From NCBI GenBank assembly GCA_013695925.1, contig JACCZO010000419.1, forward strand, positions 1-25,249: DNA of 25,249 bases, given 5' to 3'. The DNA is from Chthoniobacterales bacterium (GTDB taxonomy: Bacteria > Verrucomicrobiota > Verrucomicrobiia > Chthoniobacterales > UBA10450). The notes below the pieces were generated by a model. It did no database searches, was not told where the DNA came from, and saw only the letters and a list, made by a program, of their open reading frames with translations. Made by a program: the position numbers and the translations under genes. Below, one piece after another: positions 18,228 to 25,249 of this stretch (position 1 is the stretch's first letter; every line of letters starts with the position of its first letter).

Positions 18228-18384
18228 TGACGGAGCTTGTCTTCGCTCGCGCAGATTAATCTTGAAATGCCACTCTTCCCATTGCAAAACGCTCCGCCTC
18301 TCGCAGCTAAGATTTTTCCTAAAGCGGCGAGGCGGGCGACCGCTGATTGCGCGGAAGATGGAAAATTGCTCACTTAGCAGGGTT
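18228..18384. promoter_or_regulatory. Divergent promoter region between the sensor kinase and zinc-ribbon B
   Basis: 157 bp separate the kinase start (18227, minus) from the zinc-ribbon gene (18385, plus). Both promoters must lie here, so the two genes may share control. No operator palindrome or clear -35/-10 pair could be assigned by eye. Confidence 0.35.
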
Positions 18385-18678
18385 ATGAACAGGCATATCA
18401 GGCTCGACGAAAAGCTGGCCGTGCTGCAGGAATCAGACACGTTCCGCAAATGGCGTTCGCTCGATGATCGGCGTGTTTGTGTGCTTTGTGACCGGGTCAT
18501 CAGCGGCCGGATGATCGATGTCTGGGAGGACAAAAGAGGAACGTTTCATTTGCACTGTCCGACGGCCGGTTGCAGCGCAACGCCGCGCGACTGGTTCTGT
18601 CACGGACCATGTTCGGCGCGGCCGAAAACGAGCAAGAGCGAGCGACCGACCCTCGGGTTCCGCGCCGTCCCAGCCTAA
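18385..18678 (+). CDS. Small zinc-ribbon protein, paralog B
   Basis: 97 residues from ATG 18385 (MNRHIRLDEKLAVLQESDTF). The family core runs RKWRSLDDRRVCVLCDRVIS, GRMIDV, LHCPTAGCSATPRDW, with CxxC and CPTxGC zinc ligands at about 33-36 and 56-61. A basic tail (CSARPKTSKSERPT) follows. It is transcribed divergently from the sensor kinase and 9 bp ahead of paralog C, so B and C probably form an operon. The stop codon TAA lies inside a GCCTAACG motif. No function is known for the family. Confidence 0.75.
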   Translation: MNRHIRLDEKLAVLQESDTFRKWRSLDDRRVCVLCDRVISGRMIDVWEDKRGTFHLHCPTAGCSATPRDWFCHGPCSARPKTSKSERPTLGFRAVPA

Positions 18679-18687
18679 CGGCAGACT

Positions 18688-18918
18688 ATGATTGCGTTGG
18701 AGGAGATGACAGCGGAAGAGCGGCTCGCACAGCTGCGCGAGAAGGACGAATACCGCTCCTGGCATTCGTTAGGCGATCATCGCTTTTGCGTTCGTTGCAC
18801 GAAGGTTTTCAGCGGGCGCGAGGTCCAGATCGAGTCGGATCTTGCCGGCAATTGGCAGCTCCGTTGCCCCACGTCAGGCTGTGATTCATGGCCACTGCAC
18901 TGGTTGACCTGCGGGTGA
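18688..18918 (+). CDS. Small zinc-ribbon protein, paralog C
   Basis: 76 residues from ATG 18688 (MIALEEMTAEERLAQLREKD). The core EYRSWHSLGDHRFCVRCTKV, FSGREVQIE, LRCPTSGC, PLHWLTCG is the most compact family member, ending right after the ribbon. Ligands are CVRC and CPTSGC. The second in-frame ATG at 18706 is too close to the purine-rich TTGGAGGAG to use it, so 18688 is preferred. It follows paralog B by 9 bp on the same strand and is convergent with paralog D. Confidence 0.72.
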   Translation: MIALEEMTAEERLAQLREKDEYRSWHSLGDHRFCVRCTKVFSGREVQIESDLAGNWQLRCPTSGCDSWPLHWLTCG

Positions 18919-18959
18919 GAAGCCGGCCAGGGCGGGAGCGCCGCGCCTCTCCCGGCCGA

Positions 18960-18977
18960 TGGTAACGGCCGTTACCA
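18960..18977. promoter_or_regulatory. Perfect 18-bp palindrome between convergent zinc-ribbon genes
   Basis: TGGTAACGGCCGTTACCA is a perfect dyad with no loop, which suits a dimeric DNA-binding protein better than an RNA hairpin. It lies between the stop of paralog C (18918) and the stop of paralog D (18972), overlapping the latter by six bases. Confidence 0.4.
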
Positions 18978-19352
18978 GAGAGACTGCGGGAGACGAAGAA
19001 AGCCAAAAACCAATTCGTAACGCCAGCTCTGGGTGTGCGCGACGGCCGCGGCTGCCGTTCTGCTCTCGCTCTCCCGCGACGCGGCGTTAGCGGCCAGGCC
19101 CGGGTCAGGCGGATCGCCGGACAGCATCATCCACTCGATCGGGACGGAGCAACAGCCCTCAGTGGGACATTGCAGGCGCGCCCGTGCTCCCGCCCCGGGC
19201 CCGCGGCAGATCTCGATTTGCGCGCCGGTGAAGATCGCGCCGCACCGGCGGCATTGCCGCTTTTCATCGAGCGATTTCCAAGGATGGAAACAATCGACAC
19301 GCCGGACGATCTCCAACTTATCTTCGGGCTGTAAAGTGACAGGGAGGGGCAT
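18972..19352 (-). CDS. Small zinc-ribbon protein, paralog D with C-terminal extension
   Basis: 126 residues from ATG 19352 (MPLPVTLQPEDKLEIVRRVD). The core HPWKSLDEKRQCRRCGAIFT, GAQIEI, LQCPTEGC, VPIEWMML matches paralogs A-C. It then continues for about 50 residues (DPPDPGLAANAASRESESRT and onwards) rich in Ala/Ser and ends FGFLRLPQSLW. It faces paralogs B and C tail to tail. It is more diverged than the others in the SGR segment (TGA here), which suggests an older duplicate. The zinc ligands CRRC and CPTEGC are intact. Confidence 0.72.
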   Translation of the reverse strand: MPLPVTLQPEDKLEIVRRVDCFHPWKSLDEKRQCRRCGAIFTGAQIEICRGPGAGARARLQCPTEGCCSVPIEWMMLSGDPPDPGLAANAASRESESRTAAAAVAHTQSWRYELVFGFLRLPQSLW

Positions 19353-19413
19353 TAACCGATCATATCAAAGCGCGTGTGCGCTACAATCGGACGCCGAGCG
19401 TCTTCGGGAGTAG

Positions 19414-19584
19414 GTGAAATTCCGAGCAGCCGATTCTGCGAGAAATTCTGAGCTGCCGATCGACAGCACTCCGCCACCGACTCCGGTTAAACCGGAAAAT
19501 CGCGATTATCAATTGATCGGTTATGTCGGCGACCATCCCGCGGGCCAGCCAATCGATATCACAACCAACATTTTCCCGGGATAA
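19414..19584 (+). CDS. Candidate 56-residue protein of unknown function
   Basis: A GTG at 19414, three bases after GGGAG, opens MKFRAADSARNSELPIDSTP. The frame continues through a proline-rich stretch to ENRDYQLIGYVGDHPAGQPI and ends NIFPG with TAA at 19584. A hairpin with a T-run follows 22 bp downstream, consistent with a short transcription unit. I do not recognise the sequence. It could also be the 3' end of a decayed gene. This is the only coding-like feature in the 415-bp gap 19353-19767. Confidence 0.35.
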   Translation: MKFRAADSARNSELPIDSTPPPTPVKPENRDYQLIGYVGDHPAGQPIDITTNIFPG

Positions 19585-19605
19585 CTTGGACAGCGAGCGG
19601 ATTTG

Positions 19606-19636
19606 AAAGGCGCCGGAGCTTGCTTCGCCGCCTTTT
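19606..19636 (+). terminator. Probable rho-independent terminator
   Basis: AAAGGCG (19606-19612) pairs with CGCCTTT (19629-19635), with an inner GAGC/GCTT pairing, and the T-run is followed by GTTCG. It lies 22 bp after the candidate 56-residue ORF. Confidence 0.5.
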
Positions 19637-19767
19637 GTTCGTGGTTGAAGCGTGCGCCCGTGCGCCTGCAGACAGGCACCCAGCACCCGACGCGCGAACC
19701 GGGCTTCTCTCGTCGGGGGCCAAAAAAGGCTGTTCAGCAGGCTACTTCTGTCGAACGGTTCTTCCTT

Positions 19768-20109
19768 ATGGACGCAACTGATCTCGCCGCCGTGAGCAAC
19801 TGGTTTCACATCACACTCAATCCGTGGAAATTTGTCGGCCTCGCCGGCAGCCTCATCTTTGGCCTGCGCTTCGTCATTCAATGGGTCGCCTCGGAGCGGG
19901 CGAAGAAGAGTGTCATCCCGATCGGTTTCTGGGAATGTAGCGCGCTCGGCTCGCTCCTGACCCTGAGCTATTTCGCTATTTATCGGCAAGACTCGGTCGG
20001 CATCCTGCAAACCGCGTTGCCCCTCCCGATCTATCTGCGCAATTTGTACTTCCGTTGGACGCATCGACATGCGCAACATCCGGGGAACGAACCGCGCCCG
20101 CCGGAATAG
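19768..20109 (+). CDS. Lipid-A-disaccharide synthase N-terminal domain (LAB_N) membrane protein
   Basis: 113 residues from ATG 19768 (MDATDLAAVSNWFHITLNPW). The sequence WKFVGLAGSLIFGLRFVIQW, VASERAKKSVIPIGFWECSA, LGSLLTLSYFAIYRQDSVGI, PLPIYLRNLYF is the complete LAB_N domain, with three predicted membrane helices and the hallmark RFxxQWxxSERxKxSxxPxxFW. The domain occurs alone or fused to LpxB and to other lipid A or glycan genes; alone its role is undefined. The longer frame from 19603 adds a non-family N-terminus. It ends 32 bp before the cysteine desulfurase start, which suggests co-transcription, though the functions are unrelated. Confidence 0.85.
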   Translation: MDATDLAAVSNWFHITLNPWKFVGLAGSLIFGLRFVIQWVASERAKKSVIPIGFWECSALGSLLTLSYFAIYRQDSVGILQTALPLPIYLRNLYFRWTHRHAQHPGNEPRPPE

Positions 20110-20141
20110 GCGGAGCGCCTGTCCCCGGGGGAGATTGATTT

Positions 20142-21308
20142 ATGCCAAACGATGTCATTTATCTCGATAACAACTCCAGCACCCGGATCGATCCCGAGGT
20201 CCTGGAGGAGATGATGCCGTTCCTCACCACGCACTACGGCAATCCCTCCGGCTCGCATCGTTTCGGGGCGCAGGTGAAGGAAGCGATCGATCTCGCGCAC
20301 GAACGTGTGGCCGCGCTCCTCGGTTGCGAGCCTAACGAGATCGTTTTCACCAGCGGCGGAACGGAATCGGATAACACCGCGCTTCATTCCGCCCTCCAGA
20401 TGTCGCCCGACCGGCGCCACGTCGTGACCACCGCGGTCGAGCACAACGCCGTCCTCAATTATTGCGAGGCCCTCGTTAGGCGCGGCTGCCAGGCGACGAT
20501 CGTCCCGGTCGATGAGCAGGGGCATCTCGATCTCGCGGAACTGGAGCGGGCCATTCGCCCCGAGACCGCGGTTGTCTCCGTCATGTGGGCGAACAACGAG
20601 ACCGGGGTGATTTATCCGCTCGAGGAAATCGCCGCGCTTTGCCGGAGCAAGGGCGTTTTCTTTCACACCGATGCCGTCCAGGCGGTCGGGAAAATGGCGA
20701 TCGACCTGAAGGACTTGCCCGTCCATTTTCTCTCCCTCTCCGGCCACAAGCTGCATGCCGCGAAAGGCGTTGGCGCGCTCTACGTCAATCGCAAGGCGCG
20801 CTTCCAGCCGCTCCTCGTCGGCGGTCCGCAGGAAGGCGGGCGGCGGGCCGGGACCGATAACGTTCCTTCCATCGTCGGCCTCGGGAAAGCGGCCGAGATG
20901 GCGCAGCGCACAATCACGGAAGAGAACACCCGGGTCCGTGCTCTGCGCGATCGTTTTGAAAAAACACTCCGGGCCGAACTCGACCAGGTCGAGATAAACG
21001 GCGATCCGGCCGGGCGGCTCCCGAACACCTCGAACCTGGCGTTTCTCGGGGTCGACGCCCAGGCCATTCTGCTCAAGCTCGACCAGGAAGGCGTCTGTTG
21101 TTCGTTAGGCTCGTCCTGCACCACGGGTGCGGTCCAGCCCTCGCATGTCCTGCGTGCGATGCATCTGACGAACGAGCGCGCCCGGAGCAGCCTGCGTTTT
21201 TCCTTCGGCCGTTACAACACCGAGGCGGAACTGGACCAGGTGCTTGAGATCATTCCGCGCGTCGTGCGCAGACTGCGCCAGCTCTCCGCCGCCCCGGTCT
21301 GGCCATAA
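20142..21308 (+). CDS. Cysteine desulfurase (NifS/IscS family)
   Basis: 388 residues from ATG 20142, preceded by GGGGGAG at a good distance. It is a PLP enzyme that moves sulfur from cysteine to a carrier as persulfide, for Fe-S clusters and tRNA thiolation. Visible features: YLDNNSSTRIDPEV at 7-20, TSGGTESDNTA at 70-80, His101 (EHNAV) stacking on PLP, Asp177 (HTDAVQ), the PLP lysine Lys203 in SLSGHKLHAAKG, the RRAGTDN loop near 234, and the catalytic Cys326 in SLGSSCTTGAVQPSH. The short loop around Cys326 resembles group I (NifS/IscS) enzymes. No isc or suf scaffold gene is adjacent. The length is normal for the family. Confidence 0.93.
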   Translation: MPNDVIYLDNNSSTRIDPEVLEEMMPFLTTHYGNPSGSHRFGAQVKEAIDLAHERVAALLGCEPNEIVFTSGGTESDNTALHSALQMSPDRRHVVTTAVEHNAVLNYCEALVRRGCQATIVPVDEQGHLDLAELERAIRPETAVVSVMWANNETGVIYPLEEIAALCRSKGVFFHTDAVQAVGKMAIDLKDLPVHFLSLSGHKLHAAKGVGALYVNRKARFQPLLVGGPQEGGRRAGTDNVPSIVGLGKAAEMAQRTITEENTRVRALRDRFEKTLRAELDQVEINGDPAGRLPNTSNLAFLGVDAQAILLKLDQEGVCCSLGSSCTTGAVQPSHVLRAMHLTNERARSSLRFSFGRYNTEAELDQVLEIIPRVVRRLRQLSAAPVWP

Positions 21309-21330
21309 TTTCCGGCTGCGCCGGCAAGGT

Positions 21331-21412
21331 ATTGTAGCCGGCGGCGTCGACGCCGGCAGCGTGAGACCAAGTACGGCCAGACCAGCCGGGGTCAGCGTCC
21401 CCAGCTACAACT
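21331..21412. repeat. Paired inverted copies of the TTGTAGC palindromic repeat
   Basis: TTGTAGCCGGCGGCGTCGAC on the plus strand (from 21332) and TTGTAGCTGGGGACGCTGAC on the minus strand (from 21410) face each other, each followed by CCGGC. Together they form a large imperfect hairpin between the cysteine desulfurase and uvrA genes. It may also act as a terminator for the upstream gene. Same family as 1679-1714. Confidence 0.6.
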
Positions 21413-21501
21413 TCGCCAGCCGGAAGCGTTCGGGAGAACGGTTTACAGGTTCATCTGACCATAAGGATTGCGCTTTTCCTTGCCAGAAACGATGGTCTTC
21501 G

Positions 21502-24500
21502 GTGGCCTCCACCAACGGCAAAATACCCGGCGTCATCGCACCTGCTGACCCGCCTCAGGCGGGCTGCATTGAGATTCGCGGCGCGCGCCAGAACAACCTC
21601 AAGGGATTCGATCTCGACCTGCCGCTGGGTGCCTTGACCGTCGTCACCGGCCCGAGCGGAAGTGGCAAATCGAGCCTCGCCTTCGACACCATTTACGCCG
21701 AAGGCCAGCGTCGCTATGTCGAGACTTTCAGCCCTTACACCCGGCAATTTCTCGACCGCATGGACAAGCCGCGCGTGGACGAAATTCGCGGCATCCCGCC
21801 GGCGATTGCGATCGAGCAATCGAACCCGGTGAAAAGTTCGCGCTCCACCGTCGGCACGATGACGGAGATCAACGATTACCTGAAGCTGCTCATGCCGCGG
21901 GTCGCGCGCGCTTTTTGTCCGAACTGCGCGCGCGAAATCCGGCCTGAAACAGCGAAATCGATCGCGGACGAAATTGAGGAGAAAAGTTCCGGCGAGAGCG
22001 CGCTCATCACGTTCTGGGTGGGAGTTCCGGCGAAAACCGAGCCGGCGGAATTCTTCGCCTTCCTCCAACAGCAGGGTTACCTCCGCATCTGGCTCGGTGG
22101 CGAAATCGTTAGGGCGGACAGCGAGCACAAAAAACTTCGGCTCGGCGCTCGCGTCCAAGTCATTCAGGATCGCCTAACGATCAGTCCGGAGAACCGCGCC
22201 CGCTTTGTCGAGTCGATCGAGACCGCGCTTCGTTTCGGCAAAGACCGGATCAACTTCATCGATTTGGAGACGAAGGAGGAACATCCCTTCTCCACCGGCT
22301 GGCATTGCGCGCATTGCGATCTCGACATTCGCCCGCCTACGCCCGGCCTTTTTAGTTTCAACAATCCGTTAGGCGCGTGTCCGGAATGCCGCGGCTTTGG
22401 CCGCACCATCGCGATCGATCTCAACCGCGCCATTCCCGATCGCGCCCTTTCCGTCGCGCAGGGCGCGGTCCGGGTTTTTCGCGGCCAGGAAATGGGCGAA
22501 TCGCAAAAGGACCTGCTCCGCGCCTGTGCCCGGGAAGAGATCGACGTCCATCTGCCCTTCGAGGAATTGCCCAGGCACGACCAGGACTTCGTCATCAACG
22601 GCGAGAAGGGCGCGGGCGAATATAGCGAGGAAGATTATGAGACGGATCGTTGGTACGGCGTCCGTGGATTTTTTAAATGGCTCGAGAGCAAGACCTACAA
22701 AATGCACGTGCGCGTTCTGCTCAGCCGTTACCGCGCTTACACCAGTTGCCCGAGCTGCCAGGGCGGCCGCTTCCAACTGGAGACGCTCAACTACCGACTC
22801 GTGACGGGCGACCAGGTCGCCTTCACTCTCCCGGAATTTTCTGCGCTCCCGATCACGCAGGCGCGCGAATTTTTGACCAGTCTGACTCTTCCGCCTAACG
22901 ACTCGGGCGCGGTCATGTTGCGGAGCGAGATCGTAAACCGCCTGCGCTACCTTGGCGAAGTCGGGGTCGGTTATCTCACCCTCGATCGGTCCACCCGCAC
23001 CTTGAGCGGCGGCGAAGTGCAGCGGGTAAACCTCACGACTTGTCTCGGGGCGTCGTTAGTCAACACCCTCTTCGTCATGGACGAGCCGAGTGTCGGTCTC
23101 CATCCGCGCGATGTCGGGCGACTGGTGAAGGTGATGCACGACCTGCGCGACAAGGGCAATACCCTGCTCGTGGTCGAGCACGAGGAAGCGATCATTCGCG
23201 CGGCCGATCATCTGCTCGACATCGGTCCCGGGCGCGGCGAAGGCGGCGGCGAACTGGTTTTCCAAGGCTCGCTTGCGCAGATGCTGGGTAGCGCACCCGT
23301 CTCGGGTGCTGGCGACGTTGTTCCAACGTCGCGAACTTTACGAACGGCGGCGGCGGCTCGGAGCGCGCGAGCTTCCAGGAAAAGTTCGTCGCGGCAGGAT
23401 GCCGCGACCAGCACACGAGACGTGTGCGCTACCCAGGCAAACTCCCTCACGCGAGATTACCTGACCGGAAAAAAATCCATTCCGCTCCCGAAAAAGCGCC
23501 GCATCTCTTCCAGCGCGCTCAAAATCAAAGGCGCGACCGAGCACAATCTCAAGAACGTCGACGTCGAAATCCCGTTAGGCGTTTTCACCTGTGTGACTGG
23601 AGTTTCCGGTTCCGGCAAATCCACTCTCATTCACGAAGTGCTTTACCAAAATCTTCTTCGTGCTCGCGGCACCGGCAGCGAGGAAGCCGGTGCCTGCAAA
23701 AGCGTGACCGGCACGCACCGGGTGGGCGAGATCGTGATGGTCGACCAGGCGTCGCTCTCGCGTACCCCGCGTTCGACCCCGATTCTTTATCTCGGCGTTT
23801 ACGACCGCGTGCGCGAGCTGTTCGCGGGCTTGCCCGAAGCGATGGCGCAGGGACTGACCGCGAGTGCCTTCTCCTTCAACTCTGGGAGCGGTCGTTGCGA
23901 GCGCTGCGGCGGGACTGGTTTCGAGAAGATCGAGATGCAATTCCTGAGCGATCTCTATGTTCGTTGCGCGGAATGCGAAGGACGCCGCTTCCAGCCGCAT
24001 GTCTTGAAGGTGAAACTCGAAGGCCGCTCGATTCACGAAGTCCTCGAGCTGACGGTGAGCGAAGCGATCAAGTTTTTCACCGCGCTCGGTGAAGCCGGCA
24101 CGATCGCCCGGCCGCTCCTCGTCCTCGAAGAAGTGGGGCTGGGTTATCTCCGGCTCGGGCAGCCGCTGAACACCCTTTCCGGCGGCGAATCGCAACGGCT
24201 CAAGCTCGTTAGGCATTTGACCGACGGCGCCGATCGCGAGGGCAAGCAGGGCGACATCTTCATCTTCGACGAACCGACCACCGGGCTCCACTTCGACGAC
24301 ATCGCGATGCTAGTTAGGCTCTTTCAGCGACTGGTGGAGGCGGGCAACTCGCTTGTCGTGGTCGAGCACAATCTCGAAGTCATGAAGTGCGCCGATTGGA
24401 TCATCGATCTCGGCCCGGAAGGCGGCGAAGAGGGCGGGCGCGTAGTCGCGAGCGGCACGCCCGAGGAGGTGACGCGCGGGGAAAATTCTCACACCGGTCG

Positions 24501-25249
24501 CTATCTGCGCGAGCTGCTTTCTCCGGGGAGCGCACGCGCCTCGCGTGCTGTTTTCGGCGCCTCGCCGAAAACTTCTGGACGCTACGTTTTACCAGAATTC
24601 GATGAACCGACCCTGCGCGTCGCCGAAGAGCCGCCGGGCCAGCGGTCCAACGGAACCCCGAAAGCATTCGGGGCGCTCCCCGGAATTCGCGCAACCCGCA
24701 ACCGCTCCATCGCCATCCACGGTGCGCGCGAGCACAACCTCAAGAACATTTCGCTCGCTATCCCGCGCGATAAAATGGTCGTCATCACCGGCCTGAGCGG
24801 CTCGGGCAAATCGACCATCGCCTTCGACCTCCTCTTCGCCGAAGGCCAGCGCCGTTTTCTCGACAGCATGTCGCCCTACGCGCGGCAATTCGTCGAACAG
24901 CTCGAAAAACCGGATGTCGATCTGATCGAAGGACTCCCACCGACGGTCGCGATCGAGCAGCGCGTCGCCCGCGGGGGCGGAAAATCGACCGTCGCCACGG
25001 TCACGGAAGTTTATCATTTTCTGCGGCTGCTTTTCGCCAAAACCGGGACACAGTTCTGTCCCGACTGCGATCTGCCGGTCGAAAAACAAAGCCTCGCTGC
25101 GATCGTTAGCTTGGTGGAAACAGCGGCGCGGCGCGGGCCGCTCAAGGTCCTCGCGCCGCTGGTCAAAGCGCGCAAGGGATTCCACACCGAAGTCGCGCGC
25201 TGGGCCGAGCGGCAGGGCTTCGACACGCTCTATGTCGATCGCCAGCTCA
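21502..25249 (+). CDS. uvrA: UvrA excinuclease ATPase, tandem double-length form, 3' end beyond window
   Basis: One open frame of 1249 codons reaches the right edge. GTG 21502 is the only reasonable start ahead of IEIRGARQNNLKGF. UvrA is the damage-recognising ATPase of nucleotide excision repair. First copy (residues 23-1005): Walker A GPSGSGKSSL near 50, zinc cysteines CPNC, signature LSGGEVQRVNL near 505, second Walker A GVSGSGKSTL near 700, zinc module CERCGGTGF and CAECEGRRF, signature LSGGESQRLKL near 892. A second UvrA copy starts at about 1069 (IAIHGAREHNLKNISLAIPR) with Walker A GLSGSGKST near 1097. Such head-to-tail UvrA fusions are known from Chlamydiae. Unusual additions are a 51-residue insert (595-645) and a linker (1009-1024) encoded by palindromic repeats. 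Confidence 0.93.
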   Translation, partial: MASTNGKIPGVIAPADPPQAGCIEIRGARQNNLKGFDLDLPLGALTVVTGPSGSGKSSLAFDTIYAEGQRRYVETFSPYTRQFLDRMDKPRVDEIRGIPPAIAIEQSNPVKSSRSTVGTMTEINDYLKLLMPRVARAFCPNCAREIRPETAKSIADEIEEKSSGESALITFWVGVPAKTEPAEFFAFLQQQGYLRIWLGGEIVRADSEHKKLRLGARVQVIQDRLTISPENRARFVESIETALRFGKDRINFIDLETKEEHPFSTGWHCAHCDLDIRPPTPGLFSFNNPLGACPECRGFGRTIAIDLNRAIPDRALSVAQGAVRVFRGQEMGESQKDLLRACAREEIDVHLPFEELPRHDQDFVINGEKGAGEYSEEDYETDRWYGVRGFFKWLESKTYKMHVRVLLSRYRAYTSCPSCQGGRFQLETLNYRLVTGDQVAFTLPEFSALPITQAREFLTSLTLPPNDSGAVMLRSEIVNRLRYLGEVGVGYLTLDRSTRTLSGGEVQRVNLTTCLGASLVNTLFVMDEPSVGLHPRDVGRLVKVMHDLRDKGNTLLVVEHEEAIIRAADHLLDIGPGRGEGGGELVFQGSLAQMLGSAPVSGAGDVVPTSRTLRTAAAARSARASRKSSSRQDAATSTRDVCATQANSLTRDYLTGKKSIPLPKKRRISSSALKIKGATEHNLKNVDVEIPLGVFTCVTGVSGSGKSTLIHEVLYQNLLRARGTGSEEAGACKSVTGTHRVGEIVMVDQASLSRTPRSTPILYLGVYDRVRELFAGLPEAMAQGLTASAFSFNSGSGRCERCGGTGFEKIEMQFLSDLYVRCAECEGRRFQPHVLKVKLEGRSIHEVLELTVSEAIKFFTALGEAGTIARPLLVLEEVGLGYLRLGQPLNTLSGGESQRLKLVRHLTDGADREGKQGDIFIFDEPTTGLHFDDIAMLVRLFQRLVEAGNSLVVVEHNLEVMKCADWIIDLGPEGGEEGGRVVASGTPEEVTRGENSHTGRYLRELLSPGSARASRAVFGASPKTSGRYVLPEFDEPTLRVAEEPPGQRSNGTPKAFGALPGIRATRNRSIAIHGAREHNLKNISLAIPRDKMVVITGLSGSGKSTIAFDLLFAEGQRRFLDSMSPYARQFVEQLEKPDVDLIEGLPPTVAIEQRVARGGGKSTVATVTEVYHFLRLLFAKTGTQFCPDCDLPVEKQSLAAIVSLVETAARRGPLKVLAPLVKARKGFHTEVARWAERQGFDTLYVDRQL
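21549..21563 (+). repeat. 15-bp palindrome in the uvrA N-terminal codons
   Basis: CCCGCCTCAGGCGGG forms a 7-bp stem with one central base, 47 bp after the GTG start, in codons for DPPQAG, which precede the conserved UvrA sequence. It may be a small repeat insertion or a hairpin affecting early translation. Confidence 0.45.
23285..23435. repeat. Inverted pair of palindromic repeat units inside uvrA
   Basis: Terminal arms at 23285-23312 (TGGGTAGCGCACCCGTCTCG...) and 23408-23435 are inverted copies with two mismatches in 28 bp. Each arm is itself a hairpin (GCGCAC-N-CGTCTCG-N-GTGC), followed by a second hairpin of variable sequence (CGACGTT/AACGTCG at 23312-23330 and GTCGCGGCA/TGCCGCGAC at 23388-23408). 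The whole block is in frame in uvrA and encodes about 50 residues rich in Ala, Ser, Arg and Thr, just before the conserved NSLTRDYLTGKK. Confidence 0.8.
23668..23694. repeat. 9-bp-stem palindrome inside uvrA
   Basis: GGCACCGGC (23668-23676) pairs with GCCGGTGCC (23686-23694) across AGCGAGGAA. It encodes GTGSEEAGA in a loop after the second Walker A helix of the first UvrA copy, where a variable-length linker is expected. Confidence 0.6.
24528..24571. repeat. Third palindromic repeat unit, in the linker between the two UvrA copies
   Basis: GAGCGCACGCGCCTCGCGTG then CTGTTTTCGGCGCCTCGCCG and AAAAC: a first hairpin (GCGCACGCG/CGCGTGC) of the same family as the units at 23285, then a second hairpin GTTTTCGGC/GCCGAAAAC. 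It encodes SARASRAVFGASPKT in frame between the end of the first UvrA (YLREL) and the start of the second. Confidence 0.75.

Noticed and set aside
18674..18773. GCCTAAC...GTTAGGC spaced 100 bp, formally matching attC outer cores
   Set aside because: The inner sequences are not inverted, the segment lies over the start of zinc-ribbon C, and the same octamer occurs singly in many genes, so it is explained by the over-represented word.

Overview
The window looks like chromosomal DNA from a GC-rich soil Verrucomicrobium, probably near the Chthoniobacterales/Spartobacteria. This placement is inferred from a UvrA fused head-to-tail to a second UvrA (known from Chlamydiae and relatives), secreted kelch proteins ending in ISTR/TGD/GGFI/GPSL domains, weak or absent Shine-Dalgarno sites and dense families of small palindromic repeats. 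It was done by eye; no database was searched.

Layout. 1-775: a relic of an integron. Two small cassette genes on the minus strand, one attC-like site and a second core site lie next to the start of a broken integrase gene on the plus strand; a 125-bp element with perfect 26-bp inverted ends sits at the break. 776-3300: accessory genes on the minus strand (a fibronectin-III-like protein fragment, a DUF1905/YdeI-like protein, a frameshifted DUF1232/YkvA-family gene, a secreted CBM-like protein) with intergenic repeats. 3537-5288: a bifunctional sulfate adenylyltransferase/APS kinase. 5564-11783: two tandem paralogous secreted kelch-propeller proteins, followed by what may be the decayed start of a third. 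11978-13177: remnants plus a DUF2231 membrane protein. 13295-19352: a 1548-residue CheB-CheR-PAS-histidine kinase flanked by four small paralogous zinc-ribbon proteins. 19414-21308: a candidate small ORF with terminator, a lipid-A-synthesis N-terminal-domain membrane protein and a cysteine desulfurase. 21502 to the right edge: a fused double UvrA, open at the edge.

Three signals cut across the genes. First, the octamer CGTTAGGC (either strand) occurs 15 times against about one expected from base composition, mostly inside genes at 18.1-24.3 kb. Second, palindromic repeats are inserted in frame in the uvrA gene, in linkers between its domains. Third, integron core sites show that this genome has hosted gene-cassette capture. 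Functional links between neighbours are modest: sulfate activation stands alone, the sensor kinase has no receiver gene nearby, and the zinc-ribbon cluster around it is the most suggestive association.
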